A stretch of 64,000 nt of DNA, from the NCBI GenBank assembly GCA_902785705.1, contig CACZZN010000005.1, forward strand, positions 162,614 to 226,613, written 5' to 3'. Below, in pieces: positions 1 through 10,300 of the stretch. The first letter of the stretch is position 1. Each line of letters begins with the position of its first letter. The DNA comes from an uncultured Veillonellaceae bacterium (GTDB lineage Bacteria > Bacillota > Negativicutes > Selenomonadales > Selenomonadaceae). The notes beneath the pieces are model-generated. The model had not been told where the DNA came from and ran no database searches. It saw nothing but the letters and a program-made list of their open reading frames with translations. Both the position numbers and the translations under genes were made by a program.

Positions 1-43
1 CGCCGCCGCTGTACAAACACATTGATGGTCTGATCCAAACCAT
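1..43 (-). CDS. 5' end of a CDS running off the left edge
   Basis: Downstream of folC on the minus strand there is an ATG at 43-41 preceded by a G-rich Shine-Dalgarno (GGGGGTGAT). About 14 codons stay open to the window edge (MVWIRPSMCLYSGG). Too little is visible to name it. It may be the next gene of the valS-folC transcription unit or a chance reading frame. Confidence 0.3.
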   Translation of the reverse strand, partial: MVWIRPSMCLYSGG

Positions 44-56
44 ATCACCCCCAGAT

Positions 57-1361
57 TCACATTTTCAAAAGAATCCTCCGAAGCTCTCCGATCAGATACA
101 ACGATCCTGCCGCGACGAGAAGATGCTCCCCGTTCGCAAGTTCCAACGCCCTCCGCAATGCCTGTTCCTGGTCTGCGACAGCCTCCGCGTGCCGAACGAT
201 CCGCCCTGCTTCCCTTGCGACCATCTCGGGCGCTGCCGCCCGTTCGGAAGCCGGCGTCGAGACGATCACCACATCATCCGGTCGAAGCAGTGTCTCCAGC
301 ATCACATCAATTTCTTTGTCCTTCAAGATTCCAAGCAGGAAAATCCTCTGCTCCGACGGGAAATATGCATCAAGGCTTGCGCGAAGTGCCTGCATTCCTG
401 CGGGATTATGCGCGCCGTCAAGAAGAATTTTCTGCGTCCCCAGATCCATGCGCTCGAACCGTCCCGGCCAATCCACCAGTTTCAGGGCATGCACGATATG
501 CTCCCTGGTCACGCGTTCATCTGCATTCACATTGTGCAAAAGCGTTGCTGTCATAATGGCCAGCGCACTGTTCTCGATCTGGTAGCTGCCCAAAAGATGA
601 AGCTCATATGCCAGCCGATCGACACCAAGCAGTTCGGAACGGAACTCCAGCCTCTGCACATGCTCATCCGTTGAGATCAGCTGCGCTGAAAAATCCTCGC
701 CATCCACAAAGATATCCGAGTTTTTTGCTTCTGCTTCCGTGCGGATGATGTCCAAGGCTTCCCCGCGCGCCGCCGTTACGACCGGTATCCCTTCCTTGAT
801 GATGCCCGCCTTGTGATGAGCGATTCCTTCCAACGTTCCGCCGCACCGATCCGCGTGCTCCATCGTCACATTCGTGATGACAGCAGCCTCCGGCACGATG
901 ACATTCGTCGAATCCAGAAGCCCCCCCAGTCCTGCCTCGATCACGGCGTACTCCACATGGCGTATCGCAAAATAGAAAAATGCCGTTGCGGTCAGCACCT
1001 CGAACTGTGTCGGCGATTCCCCATCCTCATCCGCCATCTGTTCCGCATATACCCTTACCACGCTGAGACACGAAGCAAAATCGGACTCGCTGATGGGCTG
1101 CCCGTCGATCTGGATGCGCTCCGTGTAACTCACAAGATGCGGAGAGGTAAACAGTCCCACATGGATATCGGAGGAGCGCAGGATACGCGCCAGCATGGAG
1201 GATACCGAGCCTTTTCCATTCGTTCCTGTCACATGGATGCTGCGATAGCGCTCCTGGGGCTGGTCCAAAAGCTCCAGCAGGCGCCGGATTCTCTGAAGTC
1301 CGGGTTTCATTCCGAATGCGGCCAGCTCATCCAGATAGGACAAGCTTTCCTGATAGTCCAT
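57..1361 (-). CDS. folC: Bifunctional folylpolyglutamate / dihydrofolate synthase
   Basis: Adds glutamate to (dihydro)folates in the cytoplasm, in the Mur-ligase superfamily. The 434-residue product has the ATP-binding loop VTGTNGKGS near residues 44-52 and the C-terminal ligase-domain motif DGAHNPAGM, both typical of FolC, and its length is normal. The start is taken at the ATG at 1361 because GAGGAGGAA lies 8 bases upstream. A longer frame to 1400 would overlap the end of valS without a better site. valS ends 16 bases upstream, so the two are probably one transcript, which is a common arrangement in Firmicutes. Whether it has both DHFS and FPGS activity cannot be told from the sequence. Confidence 0.93.
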   Translation of the reverse strand: MDYQESLSYLDELAAFGMKPGLQRIRRLLELLDQPQERYRSIHVTGTNGKGSVSSMLARILRSSDIHVGLFTSPHLVSYTERIQIDGQPISESDFASCLSVVRVYAEQMADEDGESPTQFEVLTATAFFYFAIRHVEYAVIEAGLGGLLDSTNVIVPEAAVITNVTMEHADRCGGTLEGIAHHKAGIIKEGIPVVTAARGEALDIIRTEAEAKNSDIFVDGEDFSAQLISTDEHVQRLEFRSELLGVDRLAYELHLLGSYQIENSALAIMTATLLHNVNADERVTREHIVHALKLVDWPGRFERMDLGTQKILLDGAHNPAGMQALRASLDAYFPSEQRIFLLGILKDKEIDVMLETLLRPDDVVIVSTPASERAAAPEMVAREAGRIVRHAEAVADQEQALRRALELANGEHLLVAAGSLYLIGELRRILLKM

Positions 1362-1377
1362 AGCGAAGATTTCCTCC

Positions 1378-4047
1378 TCAGAGTCTCGCCAAATCGGCAA
1401 TACGAGCCTCTATCGATTTTTTCTTTTCCTCATAGCCCGCCAGTTTCTCCCGCTCCGCCGCAACAACCTGTTCCGGCGCTTTTTTCAGGAAGCCCTCATT
1501 GCCGAGTTTTCCGGCAAGCCTTGAAAGTTCCTTTTCCAGCTTATCCAGCTCTTTCTGCATGCGTGCCGTTTCCTTCTCCACATCAATGAGCCCCTTGAGC
1601 GGCAGATAGACCTCCACCCCGTTGACTACGCCTGTCATCGCATTCTCCGGCTTGTCCGCGCCGACCGAAAGGAATGTCACGGGATCTGCAGCCGCCAAAG
1701 CCTTCAGATAGCCCTCATGCGACTCGAAGACCGGACGCAATCCTTCATCCGTGAACCGCAGCATGAGCTCACTGTGCTTGCCCGGGGCGACCCCCACCTC
1801 AGCGCGCAGATTGCGGACGATCTTGATGGTTTCCATGATGGCGGTCATATGTTTTTCTGCGGCATCATCCAAGAAGGGAGCCCCGTCCCCCGGCCACTGA
1901 GAAACCATGATGCTCTTGCCCTCATGGGGCAGTTTCTGCCAGATTTCCTCCGTGAGGAACGGCATGAAGGGATGCAGCAAGCGAAGCGTGCGCTCCAGCA
2001 CATGGCTCAGAACATAGAGTGCCGTCATGCGCGGACGCTCCTGTTCCTTGTCATAAAGACGCGCTTTGGTCAGCTCGATATACCAATCACAGAACTCATT
2101 CCAGATGAATTCATAGATCATGCGCCCTGCTTCGCCCAGCTCGAACTTGTCCAGATTCTCCGTCACACCCTGCGCCGTACGCGCATAGCGGGAAAGGATC
2201 CAACGATCCGCAAGCGTATAGTCCTCCTCCGACGGCTTGAAACTGCGGTCGAAACCTTCCAGATTCATCAGCATATAGCGCGAGGCATTCCAGATCTTGT
2301 TCGCAAAATTGCGCGCGGACTCCACGCGCTCCCAGTAAAAGCGCATGTCATTGCCCGGCGTATTGCCCGTGATGAGCATGAAGCGCAAGGTGTCCGCACC
2401 GTATTTGTCAATGACTTCCACGGGATCGATGCCATTCCCCAGCGATTTGGACATCTTCCTCCCCTGGCTGTCGCGCACCAGGCCATGAATGAACACATGA
2501 CGGAAGGGAATATCCTTTCCGAACTCCATCCCCATCATGACCATGCGGGCCACCCAGAAAAAGATAATATCATAGCCCGTGACCAAAACGCTCGTCGGAT
2601 AGAAATGTTCCAATTCCTCGGTTGCTTCCGGCCACCCCATCGTCTCAAAGGGCCAGAGGCCTGAGCTGAACCAGGTATCCAGCACATCCTCGTCCTGATG
2701 AAGATGCGTCCCGCCGCAATGACTGCAGACCTTCACGTCCTCGCGGGAGACCGTGGTCTTTCCGCAGTCATCACAGTACCATGCAGGAATGCGATGTCCC
2801 CACCAGAGCTGGCGGGAAATGCACCAGTCACGGATATTCTCCAGCCAGTTCTCATAAATTTTCGTAAAGCGTTCCGGCACGAATTGGATACGCCCGTCCC
2901 GTACTGCCTCAATCGCCGGTTTTGCGAGGCTCTCCATCTTCACGAACCACTGCTTTGAAACCAGCGGCTCCACCGTCGTATGGCAGCGCGAGCAATGCCC
3001 CACCGCATGCTCATGCTCCTCGACGCCCACGAGCACGCCCTTTTCCTCCAGTTCCTTCACCAGAAGCTTGCGGCACTCATAGCGGTCAAGCCCGGAATAC
3101 CTGCCGAGGCCTTCGGACATCGTGCCATCATTCTCAATGACCTTGATCTGCTCCAGATCGTGGCGAAGCCCCATCTCAAAGTCATTCGGGTCATGGGCAG
3201 GCGTTACCTTCACGGCACCCGTACCAAAGGCGGGATCGACATATTCGTCCGCAAAGAGCGGGATCCTGCGCTCCACGATGGGCAGGATCAGCGTCTTGCC
3301 GACCAGCTCCCGATACCTTTCATCCTCCGGATGCACTGCCACGCCCGTATCGCCGAACATGGTCTCAGGGCGCGTCGTCGCGATTTCCACATACCGATCC
3401 GTTCCCTCGACCTGATAACGCAAATGCCAAAGGTGTCCCTTTTCATCCTCATGCTCCACCTCGATGTCCGAGAGCGCCGTATTGCAGCATGGGCACCAGT
3501 TCGTGATTCGTGTCCCCTGATAGATAAGCCCTTTCTCATACAAGCTCACGAATACTTCGCGCACCGCCTTGGAACAGCCTTCGTCCATCGTGAAGCGCTG
3601 GCGCGCCCAGTCGCAGGAAGACCCCAGCATACGCAGCTGATACATGATGCGATTGCCGTATTCTTCCTTCCACTGCCAGACGCGCTCCAGGAATTTCTCG
3701 CGTCCCAGCGCATAGCGATCCGTTCCCTCCTCACGAAGCACGCCTTCCACCTTGGCCTGCGTCGCGATGCCCGCATGATCGCAGCCGGGCATCCAAAGGG
3801 TATTGTCCCCCCTCATGCGATGATAGCGGATCAGGATATCCTGCAGGGTATTGTCCAGAGCATGCCCCATATGGAGCTGTCCTGTCACATTCGGCGGCGG
3901 GATCACGATGCTGTACGGCTTCTTGCCCTTCTCCACCTCCGCATGAAAGAAATCATTTTCCTCCCAGTACTGATACCATTTTCTTTCAAAGGACTGCGGA
4001 TCGTAGACCTTCGGGATGTTGTTTTCCTGTTCCTGCATCTCTGACAT
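1378..4047 (-). CDS. valS: Valyl-tRNA synthetase
   Basis: Charges tRNA-Val with valine. The 889-residue protein has the class I signatures [13 protein letters not shown] (HIGH box, about residues 50-62) and KMSKSLGNG, an editing domain, and the C-terminal coiled coil rich in Lys/Glu/Leu typical of ValRS. The frame is open for 68 more codons upstream, but that stretch is the T-box leader read as protein. The ATG at 4047 has AAGGAGAG 9 bases upstream and gives a normal family length. Transcription is expected to be controlled by the upstream T-box riboswitch. folC follows in the same direction. Confidence 0.97.
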   Translation of the reverse strand: MSEMQEQENNIPKVYDPQSFERKWYQYWEENDFFHAEVEKGKKPYSIVIPPPNVTGQLHMGHALDNTLQDILIRYHRMRGDNTLWMPGCDHAGIATQAKVEGVLREEGTDRYALGREKFLERVWQWKEEYGNRIMYQLRMLGSSCDWARQRFTMDEGCSKAVREVFVSLYEKGLIYQGTRITNWCPCCNTALSDIEVEHEDEKGHLWHLRYQVEGTDRYVEIATTRPETMFGDTGVAVHPEDERYRELVGKTLILPIVERRIPLFADEYVDPAFGTGAVKVTPAHDPNDFEMGLRHDLEQIKVIENDGTMSEGLGRYSGLDRYECRKLLVKELEEKGVLVGVEEHEHAVGHCSRCHTTVEPLVSKQWFVKMESLAKPAIEAVRDGRIQFVPERFTKIYENWLENIRDWCISRQLWWGHRIPAWYCDDCGKTTVSREDVKVCSHCGGTHLHQDEDVLDTWFSSGLWPFETMGWPEATEELEHFYPTSVLVTGYDIIFFWVARMVMMGMEFGKDIPFRHVFIHGLVRDSQGRKMSKSLGNGIDPVEVIDKYGADTLRFMLITGNTPGNDMRFYWERVESARNFANKIWNASRYMLMNLEGFDRSFKPSEEDYTLADRWILSRYARTAQGVTENLDKFELGEAGRMIYEFIWNEFCDWYIELTKARLYDKEQERPRMTALYVLSHVLERTLRLLHPFMPFLTEEIWQKLPHEGKSIMVSQWPGDGAPFLDDAAEKHMTAIMETIKIVRNLRAEVGVAPGKHSELMLRFTDEGLRPVFESHEGYLKALAAADPVTFLSVGADKPENAMTGVVNGVEVYLPLKGLIDVEKETARMQKELDKLEKELSRLAGKLGNEGFLKKAPEQVVAAEREKLAGYEEKKKSIEARIADLARL

Positions 4048-4077
4048 TCTCATTCTCTCCTTACCTAAGGAACCGTC

Positions 4078-4325
4078 GAAAAATAAAGCGCCTCCGTCCA
4101 AAAGGACGAAAGCGCCTGCTCTCGTGGTACCACCTAAATTCTCCCCCGCAGTCTCCCACAGAGGACTCAAAGCCTTAACGCGGTCCAACGTCTGAAGCTG
4201 CCGGCAGTGCCTTCCCCTCAGAAACTCAGAAGCGACCTTCCCTGCCCTCACACAGAAGCTTTCACCGACCGCTTCCTCTCTGCAGCCCTCCGGCAGGTAC
4301 TCCTCTTCCTCATCGTCGATTGTCG
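4078..4325 (-). ncRNA. T-box riboswitch of valS
   Basis: The leader between the valS promoter and valS carries the conserved T-box sequence AGGTGGTACCACG (minus strand, about 4123-4136). Directly after it comes a strong terminator hairpin (AGGCGCUUUCGUCC / GGACGGAGGCGCUU) followed by UAUUUUU, at about 4080-4122. Further upstream is a stem I region with a GUC triplet in GGGAAGGUCGCUUC, a plausible valine specifier. Known for the class: uncharged tRNA pairs with the specifier and the T-box bulge and stabilises the antiterminator. The specifier assignment is an inference; the T-box and terminator are seen directly. Confidence 0.95.
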
Positions 4326-4331
4326 AAAGCT

Positions 4332-4360
4332 ATCATAACACATCAAACATCAAATTGCAA
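4332..4360 (-). promoter_or_regulatory. sigma-A promoter of valS leader
   Basis: Minus strand: -35 TTGCAA (4360-4355), a 17-base spacer, -10 TATGAT (4337-4332). It lies just outside the stop codon of the neighbouring kinase gene and directly before the T-box RNA, with a predicted start about 7 bases downstream. Confidence 0.75.
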
Positions 4361-4379
4361 CACGGAACTGCCCAAAATG

Positions 4380-6809
4380 TCATTCCAGATAGCTTTGCAG
4401 CACGACTTTCAGCTTCGCGGGTTCCATGGGTTTTGTCAAATGCGCGTCCATACCGGACTTGCGCGCATTTTCCATGGCATCATCAAAGGAATCCGCCGTC
4501 ATTGCGATGATGGGAATCTTCCCCGCATCCGGCCGACGCAGCTCACGGATGTACTTGGTCGCCTGATATCCGTCCATGATCGGCATCTGCAGATCCATGA
4601 GAATCAGATCATACGTTCCTACCTCGGAGTCCTGGAACATCTTGAGCGCCACGGCCCCGTTATTTGCCCAGACAGATTCCAGCCCCAGATATTCCAAGAT
4701 GCGCATGCCCAGCTCCGCATTGATTTCGTTGTCTTCCACCAGAAGGACCTTCCCATGAAGGAGAGCTGCGGGCTCGGTCTTCTTCCTCTGAGGCTCCTGA
4801 TCCGGCTTTTCCTTCGCAGGCTCCGCCTCAAAGACGAACTGAATCGTCGTCCCCTGCCCGAGCTCGCTTTCCACCTCAAGTGCCCCCTGCATGAGCTCCG
4901 CAAGGTTCTTCACAATGGGAAGCCCCAGGCCCGTGCTTTCCACCCCCTTCTCCCGATAGGGGTTCTCGTGCTCCTGCGTAAAAGGCATGAACATTTTCTT
5001 CTGAAACTCCTGACTCATGCCAATGCCCGTGTCCGTCACGGCAATACCGACCCGCTTCCTGCCACGGGCAGCAGGCTCCACATTGACCTGAAGCGTCACG
5101 CTTCCGCCTTTCGGCGTATATTTCACGGCATTGGACACCACATTCAACAGCAGCTGGCGCATGCGCACGCGATCCAGCATGAGCATCCCGAAGTCCTGAG
5201 CGCCGTTCCCCGTAATGCGGAAGGTCTGCCGCTTCTGCCTGCAAAGCGGCTCAAAGACATTCCGGATGTCCGAAACAATGCTCTCATAGCTGCATGGCTC
5301 TGTATGAAGCTCGATCTTGCCGCTGTCCATGCGCGCAATATCCAGCACATCATTCACCAAACTCAGCAGCATCGTTCCTGCAGAACGGATTTTCTCCAGA
5401 TCATCCATGAGCTTCTGCCTGTCATCGATATCCTCGAAGGCAAAGCCTACCATGCTGTTGACCAGGCCGATCGGCGTGCGGATATCATGGCTCACCCGCG
5501 CAACGAACTCGCTTTTTGCTTTCGTCGCTTTTTCCACTGCCTTCAACGCGCGCTGCGTGCGGCGGATCTGGCGCTTCTCATGGTCATAGACCGCCGTCAC
5601 ATCCGAATGCAGCACCAGGACATCCCCTTCCGGCTCATCCAGCCAGAAATAGCGAAGCAGCCGCCTGCTGGTAATGCCGTTTTCCACGCATACGTAGGGA
5701 TAGGAAAAACTGCCGTATTTCCGCAGGCATTGCAGGACATGCTCCGCCCGGGTCACCTCAAGCCACCGTTTCGCGTCCTTCAGCGTGACAACAGCTTCCT
5801 GCATGAGCTTCCGATCCTTGTCATAGTCATCGACGCGCTGCATTTCACTGTAGACCGTCCCGCTCTTCCGGTAGTAGAACTCAAAGCTAGCATCACGCGG
5901 ATTGAGCACGCCGACAAAGTCGAACTCATCCTGCGCCACCTTTTCCATCACCTTTTCACGCCGCTTCTGCCAATCGATGTCAATGTTGCATGCCATCGCC
6001 TCCACATCGCCCGTGACCGGATTCTGCAGCATCGTGATGACCCCGTCGCGCCAGCAATGTTCTCCATTCTCCAGTAAGAAGGGATACTCCAGCCTGAATT
6101 CCGTCCGTCCATGGAAAAATGCCTCGATCAGATTCTTGCGCGTCAGCTTTTCCTTCAGATCATGGCGGGTATCGGCATCCGCCACGACATCGGACAACTT
6201 CTCGAAGAAATCGTCCGCCGTGCGGACATCCTGCATCCGTTTGCCGAAATCCTGTCCTTCCACATTGCGGCAGACGTTATCGGTCAGATTCAGCTGCACG
6301 GTTCCGCTGGTAGAGGGATAAAGCTGCATCAGGTGCTGGAAAGCATTCCGATACTGATGCTCAGCCACCTTGCGCTGTGTCACATCCAGCCCGACACCGC
6401 ATATCCCGCTGAACTTGCCCGATTCATCGTAGAGCCTCAGCAACACGACATGCGTATAATAATCCTTGCCCTGCTGCACATCGACGTGGCAGCGGATATC
6501 ATCCTCGACTTTTTCCGCCCCGGCATCGATCTGCCGATAGAGACTTACATATCGTTTTTTGGACTCATCTGCGACCAATGGAAGCATATCCTCCGGCGAG
6601 TCCAGGTCCTCCGGTATGCCCTTTGCCATCCGATACATGCGCATTTGCGGAGCCTCGACCAAAAACTCCACCCGATGCGTGACCGGATCATAGATCCAGA
6701 TCGTCATCTGTCCGGCATTTGCCGCAGCCTGGTATATTTGCTGAAGCTGATTCCTATCCTGATGCGCCGCAGACTGAATCCGAGGAGCATCTGCTTGTTT
6801 TCTTTCCAT
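4380..6809 (-). CDS. Hybrid sensor histidine kinase with receiver domain
   Basis: A cytoplasmic-looking 809-residue hybrid kinase: N-terminal PAS-like segments (including a GICGVGLDVTQRK end typical of PAS/PAC), a HisKA domain with RVSHDIRTPIG (phospho-acceptor His about 441), a HATPase_c domain ending GLGLPIVKNLAELM, and a C-terminal receiver with LILMDLQMP (phospho-acceptor Asp about 739) and the conserved AMTAD and KP motifs. No membrane segment is evident, so the signal is probably intracellular. The ATG at 6809 is preferred (GGGGATAAT upstream) over an extension to 6905. No response-regulator output gene or HPt gene is adjacent, so its partner is elsewhere. Confidence 0.9.
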   Translation of the reverse strand: MERKQADAPRIQSAAHQDRNQLQQIYQAAANAGQMTIWIYDPVTHRVEFLVEAPQMRMYRMAKGIPEDLDSPEDMLPLVADESKKRYVSLYRQIDAGAEKVEDDIRCHVDVQQGKDYYTHVVLLRLYDESGKFSGICGVGLDVTQRKVAEHQYRNAFQHLMQLYPSTSGTVQLNLTDNVCRNVEGQDFGKRMQDVRTADDFFEKLSDVVADADTRHDLKEKLTRKNLIEAFFHGRTEFRLEYPFLLENGEHCWRDGVITMLQNPVTGDVEAMACNIDIDWQKRREKVMEKVAQDEFDFVGVLNPRDASFEFYYRKSGTVYSEMQRVDDYDKDRKLMQEAVVTLKDAKRWLEVTRAEHVLQCLRKYGSFSYPYVCVENGITSRRLLRYFWLDEPEGDVLVLHSDVTAVYDHEKRQIRRTQRALKAVEKATKAKSEFVARVSHDIRTPIGLVNSMVGFAFEDIDDRQKLMDDLEKIRSAGTMLLSLVNDVLDIARMDSGKIELHTEPCSYESIVSDIRNVFEPLCRQKRQTFRITGNGAQDFGMLMLDRVRMRQLLLNVVSNAVKYTPKGGSVTLQVNVEPAARGRKRVGIAVTDTGIGMSQEFQKKMFMPFTQEHENPYREKGVESTGLGLPIVKNLAELMQGALEVESELGQGTTIQFVFEAEPAKEKPDQEPQRKKTEPAALLHGKVLLVEDNEINAELGMRILEYLGLESVWANNGAVALKMFQDSEVGTYDLILMDLQMPIMDGYQATKYIRELRRPDAGKIPIIAMTADSFDDAMENARKSGMDAHLTKPMEPAKLKVVLQSYLE

Positions 6810-6956
6810 ATTATCCCCGTCCACTCCTAGTGCAGAGGCCCGAACTTCCACAGGCCCATCCTGCCTTTCATCTTGCAAGCTCAGAAAAATGCCGACCTTC
6901 GGCATCTCTCCGGCCCTCCCGAAAACATCCTATTTCCCATCCTTCTGATACAAAGA

Positions 6957-6982
6957 GAGCTGACACTCGTCCATGTCAGCTC
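6957..6982 (-). terminator. hairpin terminator after small RHH gene
   Basis: A perfect 9-bp inverted repeat, GAGCTGACA / TGTCAGCTC, with an 8-base loop. On the minus strand it is followed by TCTTTGT, a modest U-rich tail. It separates the RHH gene from the histidine kinase. Confidence 0.6.
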
Positions 6983-7006
6983 ATCTCGCCAGTCTGTAAC
7001 GAAGAT

Positions 7007-7189
7007 TTATTTCTTGGTCAAATTTCCCGCTACTTGATTCGGACCCACGCCACCTCCAAAATTCTGGCCCCGTAAAAATTCCCGAACAGCCATCTTGATG
7101 ACCTGATTCTTGCTGAAATCATTCTCCTTTGCATAATCAGCGACTTGTTGGTAGAGAGACTCGGGAAATCTTACCGTTGTTGTTACCAC
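7007..7189 (-). CDS. Small ribbon-helix-helix DNA-binding protein
   Basis: A 60-residue protein that starts like CopG/Arc-type regulators: a short beta strand (VTTTVRFPESLYQQV) then two helices (AKENDFSKNQVIKMAVREFLRG), with a Gly/Asn-rich C-terminal tail. The start is GTG at 7189 with GGGGGGAA 5 bases upstream. Such proteins dimerise to bind operator DNA, and many are antitoxins. No toxin-like gene is adjacent, so it may be a stand-alone regulator. A hairpin terminator follows it. Confidence 0.75.
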   Translation of the reverse strand: MVTTTVRFPESLYQQVADYAKENDFSKNQVIKMAVREFLRGQNFGGGVGPNQVAGNLTKK

Positions 7190-7334
7190 ACGCAGTTCCC
7201 CCCTTTATGAATATTGCTTGTACAGATTCAATATACTACAAAAGGCCTACTTTTTCAAGATTTATACTCGCAAAAGAAAAAATAATCCTATGGAACAATG
7301 CCATCCGCAGGATAAGAGTAAAATGACATTATTC

Positions 7335-10300
7335 TTATTGGTAATACCTCACTCCCGCCTCAAAGAGCTGCTGGTCCTTGCTGCCGGGCACATTCATGCC
7401 GATATTCCGCCCGATGCGCTCAGAATGCCCCATCTTGCCCAGCACGCGCCCATTGGGGCTCGTGATTCCCTCGATGGCATGGGATGAGCCATTGGGATTG
7501 AAGGGGGCTGCCATGGTCGGATTCCCCTTGTCATCCACATACTGCGTCGCAATCTGTCCGCGGATGCGCAGCTTTGCAATGATTTCCTTGTCCGCCACAA
7601 ACCGGCCTTCCCCATGGGACACAGCGATCGTATGCACATCGCCCACCTCCACATTGTTGAACCAAGGAGACAGATTGGATGCCACCTTGGTATGAACCAT
7701 GCAGGACACATGCCGCCCGATCTGGTTGTGGGTGAGCGTCGGCGAGTCATCGGACAAATCGCGGATCTCTCCATAGGGAACCAGCCCCAGCTTGATCAAT
7801 GCCTGGAAACCGTTGCAAATGCCGAGCATGAGCCCGTCCCTGCGCTCCAAAAGTTTCATGATTTCCTCCGCAATGCGCGGATTGCGGAACATGGCCGCTA
7901 TGAACTTGCCGGAGCCATCCGGCTCATCACCGCCGCTGAAGCCGCCCGGAAGCATCACGATCTTCGCCTTGCGGATTCCCTGCACGATTGCCTCTACCGT
8001 CTCCTCGACAGCCGACGGCGTGAGATTCCGGATGACCAGCGTCTCCACCTCCGCACCTGCCCGCATCCATGAGCGCGCAGAGTCATATTCGCAGTTCGTC
8101 CCCGGAAACACGGGGATGAAAACCTTTGGGCATGCCTGCGGGGCTGCCGCAGTGATCCGGTTCCCCTTGCGATAGGGCACCATGATGGCTTTTTCCTTCC
8201 CGGTCTGCTTCGCCTGTGTCGGGAAAATCTTCTCCAGTGGCCTCGTATAGGCACGTTCCACTTCGGCCAGGCTCACCGCCGCCGTGCCGCACACAATGCT
8301 GCCCACAGAGGTCGTCATGCCCAGTTCATAGAAGCCTGTGCCGGAAAGGGCCTCACTGAGATCCGCCGTTGCCACGACCTCAATGAGAATCGTTCCATAA
8401 TCCGGCAGGAACAGCGCATCCCGCGAACTGATTCCGTCCATCGCAAAGGTAAATCCGATGCCGTTCCCGAGGCACATCTTCGAGACAGCGGCCGCCACAC
8501 CGCCAAGCCCCACGCTTTGCGCCGAAAGCACGCGCTTCTCCTGCATGAGTCCGTACAGTTTCGCATAATTCCGCTTCAGCAGCGCGAACTTCGGCAGATC
8601 CTGATCGTCCTTCGGGCAGGGAATCGCATAGACTTTGCTGCCCGCATATTTGAATTCCGGGGAGACCGCATGATCCGCCTCCATCACATTGACGGCAAAG
8701 GAGGCCAATGTCGGCGGTACATGGATGTCCTCGAACGTCCCCGACATGGAATCCTTTCCTCCGATGGCAGGGATGCCGAGCCCGTGCTGTGCCATGAGAG
8801 CGCCCAGAAGAGATGCAAATGGCTTTCCCCACTTTGCCTCATCCTTGCCAAGCCGCTCGAAGTATTCCTGAAAGGTCAGCCGTATATTGTCCGTCCTTGC
8901 CCCCAAAGCCGCCATCTTCGCCACGGATTCCACCACTGCGTAGACAGCGCCGTGGAATGGGCTCCAGCTGCTGAGATCCGGATTCAGGCCGAAGGTCATG
9001 GCGGTTGCCGTATTCGTTTCCCCATCCTGCACGGGGAGCTTTGCCACCATGCCCTCCGCAGGCGTCAGCTGATTCCTGCCTCCGAAGGGCATCAGGACGG
9101 TATTCCCGCCAATCGTGGAATCGAACCGCTCCGCCAGTCCCTTCTGGCTGCACACATTGAGATCCTTGAGATTCTCCAGCCATGCCTTTTCGAGATCGCG
9201 CCCGCATGCCCTGACCTGTGCAGGCACCTCACGCAGATAGCGGCGCGTCTCATCCGGCATCGTGATGCACGCCGTCACATGCTGGCGCACACCATTCGTA
9301 TCGAGGAAAGATCGGTTCATCTGCACAATCGGCTTTCCGCGCCACTTCATCACCAGCCGCGGCTCTTCCGTCACGACCGCGACCTCCGTTGCCTCTAGAT
9401 TCTCCTCGTCCGCCAGCTTGACAAACGCATCCAGATCCTTTGCATCGATCACAACCGCCATGCGTTCCTGGGATTCGGAAATCGCAAGCTCCGTTCCGTC
9501 CAGCCCTTCATATTTCTTTTTGACCGCATCCAGATCGACCACAAGCCCATCAGCAAGCTCCCCGATCGCCACAGCCACGCCGCCCGCGCCGAAGTCATTG
9601 CAGCGCTTGATCATGCGGCTTGCGGAGGGATTGCGGAAAAGGCGCTGTATCTTTCGCTCCGTCGGGGGATTGCCCTTCTGCACCTCTGCGCCGCAGCTCG
9701 TAAGGGACTCCTCCGTATGTTCCTTGGATGAGCCTGTGGCGCCGCCACAGCCGTCTCGTCCCGTGCGGCCTCCGACCAGCACAACGAGATCCCCTGCCGC
9801 AGGACGCTCACGCACAACATTCTCCTTCGGCGCCGCCGCAATAACCGCGCCGATCTCCATGCGCTTTGCCAGATATCCGTCATGATAGAGCTCGCGCACC
9901 TGTCCTGTCGCAAGTCCAATCTGATTGCCATAAGAACTGTAGCCCGCAGCCGCGCCGAGCGTAATCTTCTTCTGCGGCAGCTTCCCCGGCAGTGTCTCAG
10001 AAAGCGGCTTTCTCGGATCCGCCGCGCCGGTCACGCGCATCGCCTGATAGACATAGGAGCGTCCCGAAAGGGGATCGCGGATGGCACCCCCCAGACAGGT
10101 GGCGGCTCCGCCGAAGGGCTCGATCTCCGTCGGATGATTGTGGGTCTCGTTCTTGAACATCACGAGCCAGTCTTCCATCACGCCGTCCACATCCGCCTGC
10201 ACCACGATGCTGCAGGCATTGATTTCTTCCGACTGGTCCAGATCCTCCAGCAGCCCTTCCTTGCGCAGCGCCTTCATGCCGATGACCGCGATGTCCATGA

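Noticed and set aside
4048..4251. 68-codon N-terminal extension of ValS
   Set aside because: This stretch is the T-box leader read as protein. The ATG at 4047 has a proper ribosome site and gives the normal ValRS length.
4320..6077. 585-codon plus-strand open frame
   Set aside because: Antisense to the histidine kinase, with no ribosome site and no recognisable motif.
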